Position numbers and translations under genes: made by a program. Below the pieces are notes generated by a model. The model was not told the origin of the DNA. It searched no databases and was given only the letters and a program-made list of their open reading frames with translations. From positions 17,369,290 to 17,433,289 of the forward strand of contig OX439008.1 of NCBI GenBank assembly GCA_949316495.1: DNA of 64,000 bases. Direction: 5' to 3'. Of this stretch, positions 49,801-58,694 are shown in pieces. Source of the DNA: Amphiduros pacificus. Taxonomy: Eukaryota; Annelida; Polychaeta; Phyllodocida; Hesionidae. Position 1 is the stretch's first letter. Each line of letters opens with the position of its first letter.

Positions 49801-50873
49801 ATAAGAATATTTACGTTTCACTGTTAAAATGGCCGCCAAACTTGAATGGTAGCAGAGCCGATATCTCGAGAAAAACCAACTCGTCTTATATTCAGAAATT
49901 GGTCTTTTCAAGCAAAATAACCTCAATTTTGGGGGGTCGTCTTACACACGAATTGTCTTATACACGAGTCGTCTTATACACGAGTCGTCTTATACACTAG
50001 TCGTCTTATACACGAGTCGTCTTATACACGAGTCGTCTTATACACGAGTCGTCTTATACACGAGACTAAATACGCTACTTATATATCAATCTAAAATTTC
50101 ATTGATACCATAAACTGTATAAGAAAACTGACCTGGTTTCACATGATCTTCGAGTTGTTCTTGGACTCTTTTTACGTGAACTTGACACTGCAGTTGGGGT
50201 ACAAGTCAACACCCCCAGGTTCTGTTCCAGGACACCAGGTCCTATTCCAGGAACTTTGATCAAGTCACTGGTAGTCCCAAACTCTCCCTGTTCCTAAAGA
50301 TAAGACAATATTTACAAATTAAGCATTTGATTTTACGTCAACCTCTTCCATTGTATTTTCTCTGTAAGATTGGGGTGCAATTTTACTTTATTAATACCAC
50401 TCTTAAGTCTGATGCAGCAAATATGGTAACTTTAGCAAAAATAAAACATAAATTTCAAAACAACCTTTTTTTATTTTATGTCAGAAATAGGTGAAAATTA
50501 GAAAAAGATTGGGGCATACCCTCACTCAACAGAAAAATGGCTCACTGACATTAAAAATCTTAAATAAGAGTATTAATTAGCTTGAAGAATTTCTAATTTT
50601 TAGAATAAAGACAAAAATCTGGAAAAAATTATCATAATTTGATTTATAAATAACAATGTCCACAAAATATTGATAATTATTCATTTGTGATTTAATACTA
50701 TTACTTGGAAATATTTCACTTCACAGTGAGAATTTTGTGACAATTTTTTTAATGTTCACAGTACATACCTTTCTGGCTTCTATGATTGCTTCAGCCTTTG
50801 CATGGCCGATCCCTATTAATGATTCAAAGTCTTCTAGGGTGGCCGTATTCACATTTATTCTCTTGTTGGCCAT
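31889..50873 (-). CDS. FBXW7: FBXW7 (Fbw7/archipelago), long form with N-terminal HhH exons
   Basis: Exons: 50873-50769, 50293-50133, 45049-44641, 38439-38206, 37835-37701, 37273-36899, 36430-36249, 35849-35624, 32761-32551, 32166-31889; total 2316 bases, 771 codons plus stop, with all phases consistent. Order: two helix-hairpin-helix motifs, a Ser/Thr then Glu/Asp-rich region, [10 protein letters not shown] with a basic stretch, the dimerisation domain ([20 protein letters not shown]), the F-box ([14 protein letters not shown]), and eight WD40 repeats. The protein is the substrate receptor of an SCF ubiquitin ligase. The three phosphodegron-binding arginines (human R465, R479, R505) are present in [17 protein letters not shown] and AAVRCVQY. 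The C-terminus is [10 protein letters not shown] rather than human DFDVDMK. The F-box to WD40 part is very highly conserved. Joining of the two HhH exons rests on splice phase and needs transcript proof. Confidence 0.93.
32955..35465. mobile_element. Helitron-like/pearl-like non-autonomous element with about 147-bp core repeats
   Basis: The core, about 33100-35340, is some 15 units of 146-148 bp, alternating two variants to make a dimer of about 294 bp. It is followed by a CATA microsatellite (35356-35405) and a perfect hairpin at 35427-35459 with 10-bp stems ACCCTCAGCC/GGCTGAGGGT. The left end near 32975 has ACCCTCAGCC as a subterminal match. Core repeats plus microsatellite plus 3' hairpin and subterminal inverted repeat are the plan described for bivalve pearl elements and HINE/DINE-type Helitron relatives. 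No protein is encoded. It sits in an FBXW7 intron between two WD40 exons. The ends are approximate. Confidence 0.65.
35356..35405. repeat. CATA microsatellite
   Basis: A run of CATA with one CAGA interruption lies between the core repeats and the terminal hairpin of the Helitron-like element. Confidence 0.9.
38659..38815. repeat. 18-bp tandem repeat, about 8 copies
   Basis: The unit GGTCTATCCATCCATCAT recurs almost without change in the FBXW7 intron upstream of the MKRKSS exon. It is non-coding. Confidence 0.93.
39875..40305. repeat. 31-bp tandem repeat, about 12 copies
   Basis: Units of the form CCTCAGTAGTCTACCTCACT followed by ATGTAACACCA fill this FBXW7 intron stretch. Copies alternate between TAGTCTACC and CAGTCTGCC forms, so two variants have been spread through the array. 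Confidence 0.88.
41024..41263 (-). CDS. Possible alternative first exon of FBXW7
   Basis: An 80-codon open stretch starts at an ATG with good context (ACAATGG) and ends at a strong donor, CTGTG|GTAAATG, in phase 0. This is the phase required by the FBXW7 exon at 38439. It begins [20 protein letters not shown] and ends LYMDESV. The DNA just upstream (41264-41400) is the most CpG-rich in this intron. Vertebrate FBXW7 has three alternative first exons, so another promoter is plausible. I see no sequence similarity to the vertebrate beta or gamma exons, so the call rests on frame, donor and CpG content only. Confidence 0.35.
42589..43162. mobile_element. TA-flanked MITE with 27-bp perfect inverted ends
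   Basis: The ends start CCGTATCCGCTCGGGTTAGC and run on to GCCCATG, 27 bases, matched perfectly in reverse at the right end. TA flanks both sides, as expected for Tc1/mariner-like or similar TA-targeting elements. At 574 bp without a transposase it is non-autonomous. The motif AACGCCCACCCCCC occurs near both ends in addition. It lies in the long FBXW7 intron. Confidence 0.9.
44641..45049 (-). CDS. FBXW7: FBXW7 acidic N-terminal exon
   Basis: This 409-bp exon starts in phase 2 and ends in phase 0 (DKHW|GTAAGT). It encodes a Ser/Thr/Arg-rich stretch and then a run of Glu and Asp ([20 protein letters not shown]). The layout matches the acidic N-terminal region of human FBXW7 alpha, which precedes the MKRKL motif, and here the next exon starts exactly at [10 protein letters not shown]. 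Confidence 0.8.
45050..48601. other. FBXW7 intron, no gene seen
   Basis: This intron sequence lies between the acidic exon and the foldback element. It is AT-rich with a poly-C/CA run at 45361-45402 and a short GC-richer patch at 46905-46980. I found no frame with both similarity and usable splice sites. Confidence 0.4.
48602..50073. mobile_element. Foldback DNA element with terminal 16-bp repeats
   Basis: The left end reads CCGTATTTACTCGTGTATAA; the right end, reversed, reads GCGTATTTAGTCTCGTGTATAA, so the ends are inverted. Long internal arms are also inverted: GCGAAGCATAATTTGTGATG near 49147 against CATCACAxxTTACGCTTCGC near 48850, with ATTTATCATTTAAAACGCAATT-like blocks. Next to the right end the terminal motif GTCGTCTTATACACGA is tandemly repeated about seven times (49935-50060). 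No transposase is seen. It lies between the second HhH exon and the acidic exon of FBXW7. Confidence 0.75.
49935..50062. repeat. 16-bp repeat of the element end motif
   Basis: About seven copies of GTCGTCTTATACACGA, with one TACACTAG variant, extend the right terminal inverted repeat of the foldback element. Confidence 0.9.
50133..50873 (-). CDS. Helix-hairpin-helix coding exons upstream of FBXW7
   Basis: The first coding exon (50873-50769) encodes [20 protein letters not shown] then [15 protein letters not shown], a clear HhH motif with the GIGxxxA turn. The next exon (50293-50133) continues in phase 0 with [17 protein letters not shown], the second HhH half, then a basic tail rich in Ser/Arg/Lys. 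It ends in phase 2, which joins the acidic exon at 45049. Together they form a (HhH)2 unit of the ComEA kind, normally involved in DNA contact or protein pairing. Human FBXW7 isoforms as I remember them have no HhH. These could instead be the start of a separate gene, but the phase chain into the acidic exon and then into MKRKSS is complete. The Met lies 31 bases after an acceptor at 50904. Confidence 0.75.
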
Positions 50874-50903
50874 ATCAGGCAGTGCTATCATTCAGCATGA
50901 CTA

Positions 50904-52175
50904 TCTGAAATCACAAGATTCAAAGCATACAATTGCTGTGTAATCTAATCTTAGCTGGTCATGTTTAATACTGGCATCAGTGTTTAAGTGCTGGTTTTTA
51001 GAAGCCCTAGCCTGTTGGACACCATCAGGGCCAGTAACTTTTCATTGAGGTCTTTTTAAAGGTGAATGCATATGCTCCACTATGCAAAGAGTTCAGGTGT
51101 TGAAATTGGTCCCTGGATCCAGTAAACCTAATCGAGGAATGGCATGGCAAACTTACTAGTCAGCTCCAAGAGGATGTAAAGCCCTCGTAACTATGTACCT
51201 GCATTTACATAAACTAAAAAATCTCATCCAAGCAGGCTATTTGACCATAAATGATGTTACTAGGTATATGGACCAACACGAGTTTCTCATATCGTCATGG
51301 CAATTTCAATCTCTGTATGTTTTAATTCAGATCCAAAATCTTAGGTCCGAATTCTAAGAAGGGCTGAATTTACTTGTTGGCCAAATTCACTGGCTACCAT
51401 AGAGTCCCACTCAATTATCAAGGTACAATTACATGAGTTGAGGACTTGATAAAAGGTGTAGCCATGGGAATTCACAACAGGTATCCAGGCAAATATGACA
51501 GGTCATTCTGCAGGAGAAGATAAAAGTTCTATTCTGCAGCAGACACTTACATTGAAACAGCAAACTTTGTCCAAATTCTATATCCATAGATGAAAATAAA
51601 TTGTGACGTGACCTGGAACAGTCCATGTCTGTTCAAGACTTCAAATGAGTGAAGCGAATGTGAATTGCCTTTCATACATTCCGAGTCCAGCTCAGACAAG
51701 TTAAAACTCTCATCAAACATGCATTGTCACTGTCAGAGGCTTGTTGTGTCTTCTTGAAGACAAATTCAGACTTGTCATCAATGGTCATTGTATTGTCATA
51801 TCTCACAAGCGAAGACAAAACCTTCCAATCCAGTTTCTCTGTGATGTTGTTGGTGAAGTTGTTCTCATTCTGTAACGATGTGCTACACTGAATCAACCTC
51901 CTTCATACGCCTGGCCACGGAGAGTTGAGACGATTTAGCCAAATAAATATAAACATAGCAGCTCAGAGAACAAGATTTGAGACGAAGCACACCATTTTCA
52001 CATTTCGGTGTCTGATTTCTAGGTCGCATAAACAAGTGACGATTTTTCCAAACTTGTTCAATACAGGTCTCTCAAAAGTTTGCTATTAACAGACTACGTA
52101 TAGATGCAACCGCCTATAACGAAATTATACTATCCAATATTACAAATTCGCAATAAACTTGAAGTAAACTTTACC
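50904..52175. other. FBXW7 first intron, no supported gene
   Basis: The stretch separates the likely non-coding first exon from the exon with the HhH start codon. A 74-codon frame at 51896-51672 on the minus strand has reasonable amino acid composition but no recognisable similarity and no phase link to the neighbouring exons; it could be a remnant of a mobile element. Confidence 0.35.
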
Positions 52176-52290
52176 TTCCCACTTTTGGAAGATACTTCCA
52201 TCAGCTGCCATGTTCGGTCGTGACGTCACGACGCGTCGGCTACTTCCGACACAACTCGGCACTTGGGGGAGCAGGCATTTTTTCGTTTGC
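52175..52290 (-). promoter_or_regulatory. FBXW7 promoter and non-coding first exon with short upstream frame
   Basis: On the minus strand CGGAAGTAG (ETS type), then CGTGACGTCACG (CRE) and a CpG-rich stretch precede AACATGGCAGCTG and a donor AAG|GTAAAG at 52175. The ATG at 52211 begins a frame that crosses into the next exon (acceptor at 50904) and stops after about 17 codons (DSHAE then TGA), ahead of the HhH start codon. This is a short upstream reading frame that may lower translation of the long form. Confidence 0.5.
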
Positions 52291-54438
52291 GCCTGTTGTG
52301 TATGAGACTGGACAAGTGAACTGGACAAGTTGTTGTCTTTACTAGATAATTGACAATACTTTATATCTCCTTTTCCAGGTTTCTCCACATATGTTAAAAA
52401 AATCATAAATAGATATATAGAATCTTGCTCAGTAATAGTAATAATAAATCATTATTATTAATATGTAAGAGAGATGGATAGTTTTTTTTAATGTGAAACT
52501 ATTCACCAATGAAACCACCATAGAATGAAGCTCAAACATATTTTGTACATATTATAGTATTTATTTTCAATAAGAATTGTTTCTTGTCAATGATCTGATC
52601 TCATCCTTCTATTTGCTTATTATGTGAAATCATCATACTCGTATTTGAATATAATACAAATTATATTCACATATAAAGCGACCACTTTATGGTCTTAATG
52701 TTTGGTCTCCTGGACCCATGTTAAAAAAAACCCACAAACAAACATAAATTGTTTATGTATATATGTTTATGGGTTGAATAAATATTCTTGAGTCTTGAGT
52801 CTTGAGTCTTGAGACTCTGGGGACAGCAGAAAGGGTTGTTCCTATTCAAATCATTTATTTATTTCACAAAGCATTTTAAACTATTGATCGGCAAAGAAAG
52901 ACTATATTTGTGTGCTTATGAGATTACGGTGACTAATTGCCATTTTATTTATTATTATTATTATTTATTTATGACAAGTGTGTGCTCAGAGTTATATAGA
53001 CTACATTATTATAAAGTGTGTGGAGCAAAATGTTTTGTGAAAAAAAATAGAAGATTCAGTCATTTTAGAGATAATACAGGTGCATGGCGAGGAAAATAAT
53101 TACCCCCTTTACCTATTTTCAAAGCAATGTAAAACAAATTTCACAAGCCAAAATGAAAATATCATTGTATCATTAGAAAAAACCTTGGAGTAATTATGAA
53201 GCACATTGAATGCTACATATTATATCTGGCCATGCGCAAGGAAAACCCAACACAATTGATACAAAATATATTGCGTGTTTTTTCAATGGAAGCTTTCATC
53301 TGAGAGCAATATGATTTATTATTACTTATTTCTCTCAGCTTTTACATACATATACATTGTAAATTGTGATTAATGCCATATGCAAATGAAGGAAAATAAA
53401 CAAAGATTCGATAAGATAATTAATTTTAAAACAATCGATTTAATCAATTGTGATTCTAAAATGGAATAGGTTATATGATAGGAACAGCGTTGAAAATATT
53501 GTAGTATTTAAACAAAATACAAGTTGGCAAAAATTATTTGAGCCTCATGATATTTCAAAACTATAAGCAGTGATGCATCTTTATTTCTGCTGGTCATAAA
53601 TTCCATAAATGCAAACTACACATACCAAGAACGTGCTCTTTCCGTATGTGTTAGTTATTTTAAAAAAAATCGTGATGTAATGATAGTCTCTGAATATTTG
53701 CACAGCGTGTTTGTTTGGTGTGGTTTTTTTTGTATGTTTTGTGTGTGTGTGTGTGTGTGTGTTTTTTTTTCTTATTTCTTATTTTTAGTGAATGTTTATG
53801 TTACAAAACAAAAAGTATAAACATGGCGCAAACATGCATTTGATTAAGTTAATTTGAGAGTAGCCTCGAATGGCCATTATAATGTGGAAACATGAATTAT
53901 TGTTTTTGGCCATGAAAATTATAGTAAACAATATAAAAAATATTTTATATATCTTCAATTATTTTCAATCTGCATTTCAAAAGTCTCAGTGATCACAAAA
54001 CTGATCACTTATGGAATAGCATTGAGAAATGGCCGCCGGGCTCAAAATAAACAAAAGGCTAATTCACTGCTGAAGATCCTCAAGCTACCAGAACACAGGA
54101 GACGGGATGGACATCAAAGCCCAATGCCTGCGTACCACCGTGCAGGCGTGAAAGCCAGACTTTGAGGGCCGATTCCTCAGCCGCACCTCAGTCAACAGCA
54201 TGCGGTCCCCCGCTAGGTGGGAAAGGAAGACATCAAGGGCGTGATCTGCAAGTGAGAACGATGACCTTTTGAGGGCCGATTCTTCACCTGCAAATGTGGT
54301 CATGTCTTCTTCAGATCATACTGAGATGTTTGGTATAAAATGGCCTCACAAGGTCTCCATGTCAGTTACTTCTGAGCTTCAGACAGAAACATTTCCCAAG
54401 TTTTGCAATCTCGATATCGATACCATTGACCTTCCGTG
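52291..54438. other. Intergenic region between two divergent genes
   Basis: AT-rich, with a TG run at 53741-53761 and no convincing exon. The last 400 bases are GC-richer and contain GAGGGCCGATTC twice (near 54167 and 54272); these are probably promoter or 5' UTR of the membrane protein gene. Confidence 0.4.
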
Positions 54439-57403
54439 ATGATGTTTGTCCACCAGAGGGCCTTCCTGTGCTTGTCAGTGCTGACTTTGTTTCTCCTGGC
54501 CACGAGGACCTCAGCAGAGACAGTACTAACAGCAGATGACTGGATCACAGTGGCTCAGTGTAGAGCCAACTGCTTTGCACAGGTATGAAGGTCATTAAAC
54601 AAAACAAAAAAAAGGAGATAATGATATAAAGTATTGTCAATTATCTAGTAAAGACACATTAGAGAAAGATTGATTGAATAATTTATTACTCTTTTTTTCA
54701 GTATGTGAACCATCCGACCAGCAACAAGAAGTGCCTGGAGAGTGGTGAATGCTACAAATGCTGGAAGAGCTGTGAATCCACATTCAGGCACTTCCACTCC
54801 AATGACCGGAAGTGTTCCCTCTCTACCACTGCCCCTGGCGACAAGGGATCCCAGACAGCCTGTGTTTTCCTCAACAAAATTAACACAGCCTCGGGTAGGT
54901 CCATCAAGCGTTTTTTTTTCAAATATATATGTTCATAGTTCATATTTATGTTTATGTCATATTTAACAGCGTTTTGTTTTTAAAGGAGGGGGTTAAAGTA
55001 TAAAAGGAAGGGGGTGGAGCCTATTAAACAGGTCTTGACCATCAAAACACCCAGAGCTCAGCCAGTATAAATTGAATACATTCTAATATATTTGTTACTT
55101 TCTAATAGAAATGTGTGATACTTGGTACAATGCTGCATGAACACAAGGGCTACAACATATTTTAATCTGAAATCTAAATGTTTGATATCAAAGCTCTTTT
55201 AAACAATAAAAGTGTTCTGAGATTTAAATTATTTTGAATTTGATTGACAGTTGACACTGTGTGTGAGATGTGGGTTTAGGTTTGTTTATAAATACCAAGC
55301 ACATGGCTGAGTGCATGTGTCCAGCATGTTACAACATATTTGCGGTTTTACCCCATACCTCCCATGGGCTAGATGTTGCTGCAGCTGGGTGGGGAGCGGT
55401 CAACTTCAGAGACTCGTTATATAACTTGTGTAAAGATAAGAATCTGATTTCCTGGTCCTCCTCAGATAAACTTTTCAGTGCTTAATTTATGTTTTCTGAA
55501 TGGTCCGAAAGTTTTTGATTGATAAACATGTAAATAATGACATATGCACACTTTAAATTATAAGGTTCACCTTTTCTGTTTTTATTCTCTTCCCCCTCTC
55601 TTTATGAGACCAAGGAGGAGGACTGTCACTGACATAGTCAGCGGGGTTAATGCAGGGTGGTGTGATACAACCCTTTTCTTGCCTATGTTTACAAACAACC
55701 TGCCCAGCCACCAGCAGCATCCAGTGGGCTGTGAGTGGACAGTTTGACCAACGGTCAACTTGTGAGGTAGCTGTGTTGTGTGGAGCAGCACCAATCAGCA
55801 GCTGGGGCAAAATCTGGGGTGGGGTTAACTGACCGTACGGCTTTTCAGGGGTACTGGACCCCCCTCTTTAACACTATTAAAATCAATGTTTATTTATTTT
55901 CAGACGTCATACCAGTTGAGTCACTGCAGTTCCAAATGGTACCAGAAGTAAAAGTGGAAAGTTCTGTAAAGCTCACAGTCACATGGCAGACACCTCTCCC
56001 TCGGGCGAGTACCACAGCCGACCAACAGAGGGCACCACCCCAGCCATTCCTTGTCTATCTGCTGGTGTGGTCCAGTGATGAGCACCCGGAGTGGCGTAAA
56101 GTGACCATGACAGCTGACTACCAGACCTCCATTGATGGTCACCACGAAGACTACTCTGGCCTCGCCCTGCGCCTCCTGGCGGTCAGTCCAGACGGGATCC
56201 TTGCACGGGCAGATCCCCAGTACCCCACTCAAGGTATACCACTTCCAAAATAATGCATTTTATCCATTTATCCATTTGGAGCAATCATAATATTGCTCTC
56301 AGACATAAGTTTTTGCTTATTTTCAAGTTTTAATTTTTGTGTGTGTTTTGTAGATTCTCCCAGAACAGTCCAAGGCAACAGGATGTCTCATGTTGTCCCT
56401 GCAAGCAGTCGAGCCGCTCCTGAAGCTGCATCTACCATGGCCTGGACCTCAACTGCTTCACCTCACCAAGCTGCAATCCAAGTAGAAGTCCATCCTGAAA
56501 TCTCAGGTGATTACCAATATTTTTTTTCATTTTTATCTGTATCCACAGAAATTCATCAATCTTTGGTATTGGTTAAACCAGAAACTCATTTGTAATCTTG
56601 TTCTATGTGCTTTCAGAAGCTGAGCCGATGTCTGCAGATCTCAACCAGAACCAGCTCATCCTCTACTGTGTCCTTGCTGTTTGCGGAGTGGTCATCTTGG
56701 TTGCCATGACGTTTGCCCTTCTCTACTTCCGCAATCGACTTCACAAAGACACTCTCTTAGGTATGGAAGCTAAATAGATATTACTGATATATTTCAAATT
56801 AAATTCAAATTCTCTTGTTCCAGTGATGAATTTGATTGTAATATTTTGCAGTTTGTAATGTTTTGCAGTTGATTGTAATATTTTGTGTTTTGCATATTTT
56901 CAGAGGCAGACCTGAGTTCCCTTCACCCATTGATGTCCATGCCAAACCTCCGCAACCTGCCTCAGATGACAACTAGTGGCTCCTTGCCTCATCTCAACCA
57001 CCTGGTGTCTCCCCCTAGTGTCCGTCCCTGGGCCTCCATGCAGCAGCTGCCAGTGGGGCGCCTATCTCAACAGATCTGCCTTCCTTCCTTGCCTGATTTG
57101 CCACCCCTGGTGAACACTCCAGCAAATCACCACAGTGCCTCCCTCGGTGATCTCCACCGGTCTAATCTCCCCGGAATCCAACCTCTGTCCAGGTCTGTGC
57201 GGATGCTCCCTACAGCAGCCTTTCCAGAAGGCGTTTCCATGGAGAAGCTTCACTATTCTGCAGAGGACAGTCAGCAGTGCCCTCTTGTGGATGTCCCGGA
57301 TATCATGGTCACTCCTCCCAGCCCCACTGGGTCACGGGTGTTCATAAACGACCAGGGAGAGGTGGAATCTGAGCTTGTCAGCTTCAAGGGAGATTTTGTC
57401 TGA
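54439..57403 (+). CDS. Single-pass type I membrane protein, Cys-rich box plus FN3-like domain
   Basis: Exons: 54439-54582, 54702-54894, 55904-56233, 56354-56506, 56617-56760, 56904-57403; 1464 bases, 487 codons plus stop. Later junctions are all phase 1, usual for extracellular modules. A signal peptide (FLCLSVLTLFLLATRTSA) leads a Cys-rich segment (CRANCFAQ, CLESGECYKCWKSC) similar in style to the Cys box before FN3 domains in anosmin-like proteins. Exon 3 is FN3-like, with LTVTWQTPLP and FLVYLLVWSS. A Ser/Thr/Ala-rich stalk follows, then a membrane segment (LILYCVLAVCGVVILVAMTF), a basic stop (YFRNRLHK) and a cytoplasmic tail of about 175 residues rich in Pro, Ser and Leu. The next Met (54442) is an alternative start. 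I do not recognise a named orthologue; a receptor or adhesion role is only inferred. Confidence 0.85.
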
Positions 57404-57563
57404 TTGAACATTTCATGAACATGACATATCCACAGACGTAAACACACATCTTAGAATGCACTAGAGATATCCAATTTTAATGTGTTAATTTTGTATGTAA
57501 TTTTCTATGTATTTTGCATGGGATTTTGTTTGTATATATGTATCTGTAGAAATTTATTAATTG

Positions 57564-57569
57564 AATAAA
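57564..57569 (+). terminator. Polyadenylation signal of the membrane protein gene
   Basis: AATAAA 160 bases after the stop codon, followed by a GT/T-rich stretch (GTGATGTCTTTTGTCTTT). Confidence 0.6.
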
Positions 57570-57599
57570 CTTAAGAAATTTATGTGATGTCTTTTGTCT

Positions 57600-58694
57600 T
57601 TCATATATACAATTTATGCTACAGTTTATCAATTATTTTGAATTTGTCCTAAATCATCCAAGGCCTATTAATTCTTGTCTGATTTTTACCATGGAGAAAA
57701 AATCTTGTTTGTTATTTTTTTCCTTGTCCAAGTGCGTTAAGTATGCTCCATTAATTAAATTATATTTGAAATTGTATTTCACACCATGTATGAGAATTAA
57801 GTTTATTACACATCAGATGTTCATTAAAACCTGCAATGCAAAAACAGATGTGTTATAAACTTCTTTGATTACATACATGGTGTGAAATACAATTTAAAAT
57901 ATAATAGTGATCAATAAACACATTTATCTCTTGGTAAAGTCTAAGGTGTGAAACACAATTATTCAAATTCTACCCCCAAATAAAAATTGCTCATAATATT
58001 GATGATTTTTATTTCTATATCATAAAATTTTACACATAACTTTGACATACTGAACTCCATAACGGAAGATATATATATATATACATACTCTGAATTAAGT
58101 TGTACCAAACTTACACACATTCAGCTCAAATTGTAAATGATTTTAGAAATACATAAATTTAGTATCTTTTCAAATATGATTTACAATGTCAATAAGCTGG
58201 TATACATATTGTTCTTGTTATCAGAAGTCATAATATCTCAGCCTAATGGTTATTATCACTGCCAATTCAGTGCTTTCAAATGAAGACTTTAATACAAGAA
58301 ATCAGCAAAATATTTTTGACATAGTTGACAGTTGATATAGTTAATATGAGAATAACAACTTCAATATATTTCTATATATACAGATGAAATTACATGTTCA
58401 ACATCAAAGTCACATAGCTCTAGATTAGAGTGTAATCTACCTTGTTATAAATAACAGAGTATTTCAGTCAACATTATATTGCAAATATACCATTAAATTA
58501 CACAAAATTTACCTTTTAATAGCACCAATTGTAATTTTAATAGTTTAACTAAATCAATGATAAATCTATTGTAGATGTAAATTTTCTTCAATGAATACAG
58601 ACAATAATCGCAGAAACACTTTATATAATACATAAGCCATCTAATTTTTTTAATTAGTTTTAATTTGGTTATTTTATTTGATAAAGTTGCTGGT
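57600..58694. other. Convergent intergenic region
   Basis: This lies between two gene ends that face each other. It is AT-rich and contains inverted similarity between 57765-57795 and 57870-57895 (ATTTGAAATTGTATTTCACACCATGTA against its reverse). Minus-strand AATAAA at 58673-58678 is close to the EXOC1 stop. No gene was seen. Confidence 0.4.

Noticed and set aside
51672-51896. A 74-codon minus-strand frame in the FBXW7 first intron
   Set aside because: No recognisable similarity and no phase-compatible splice sites; could be a mobile-element remnant.
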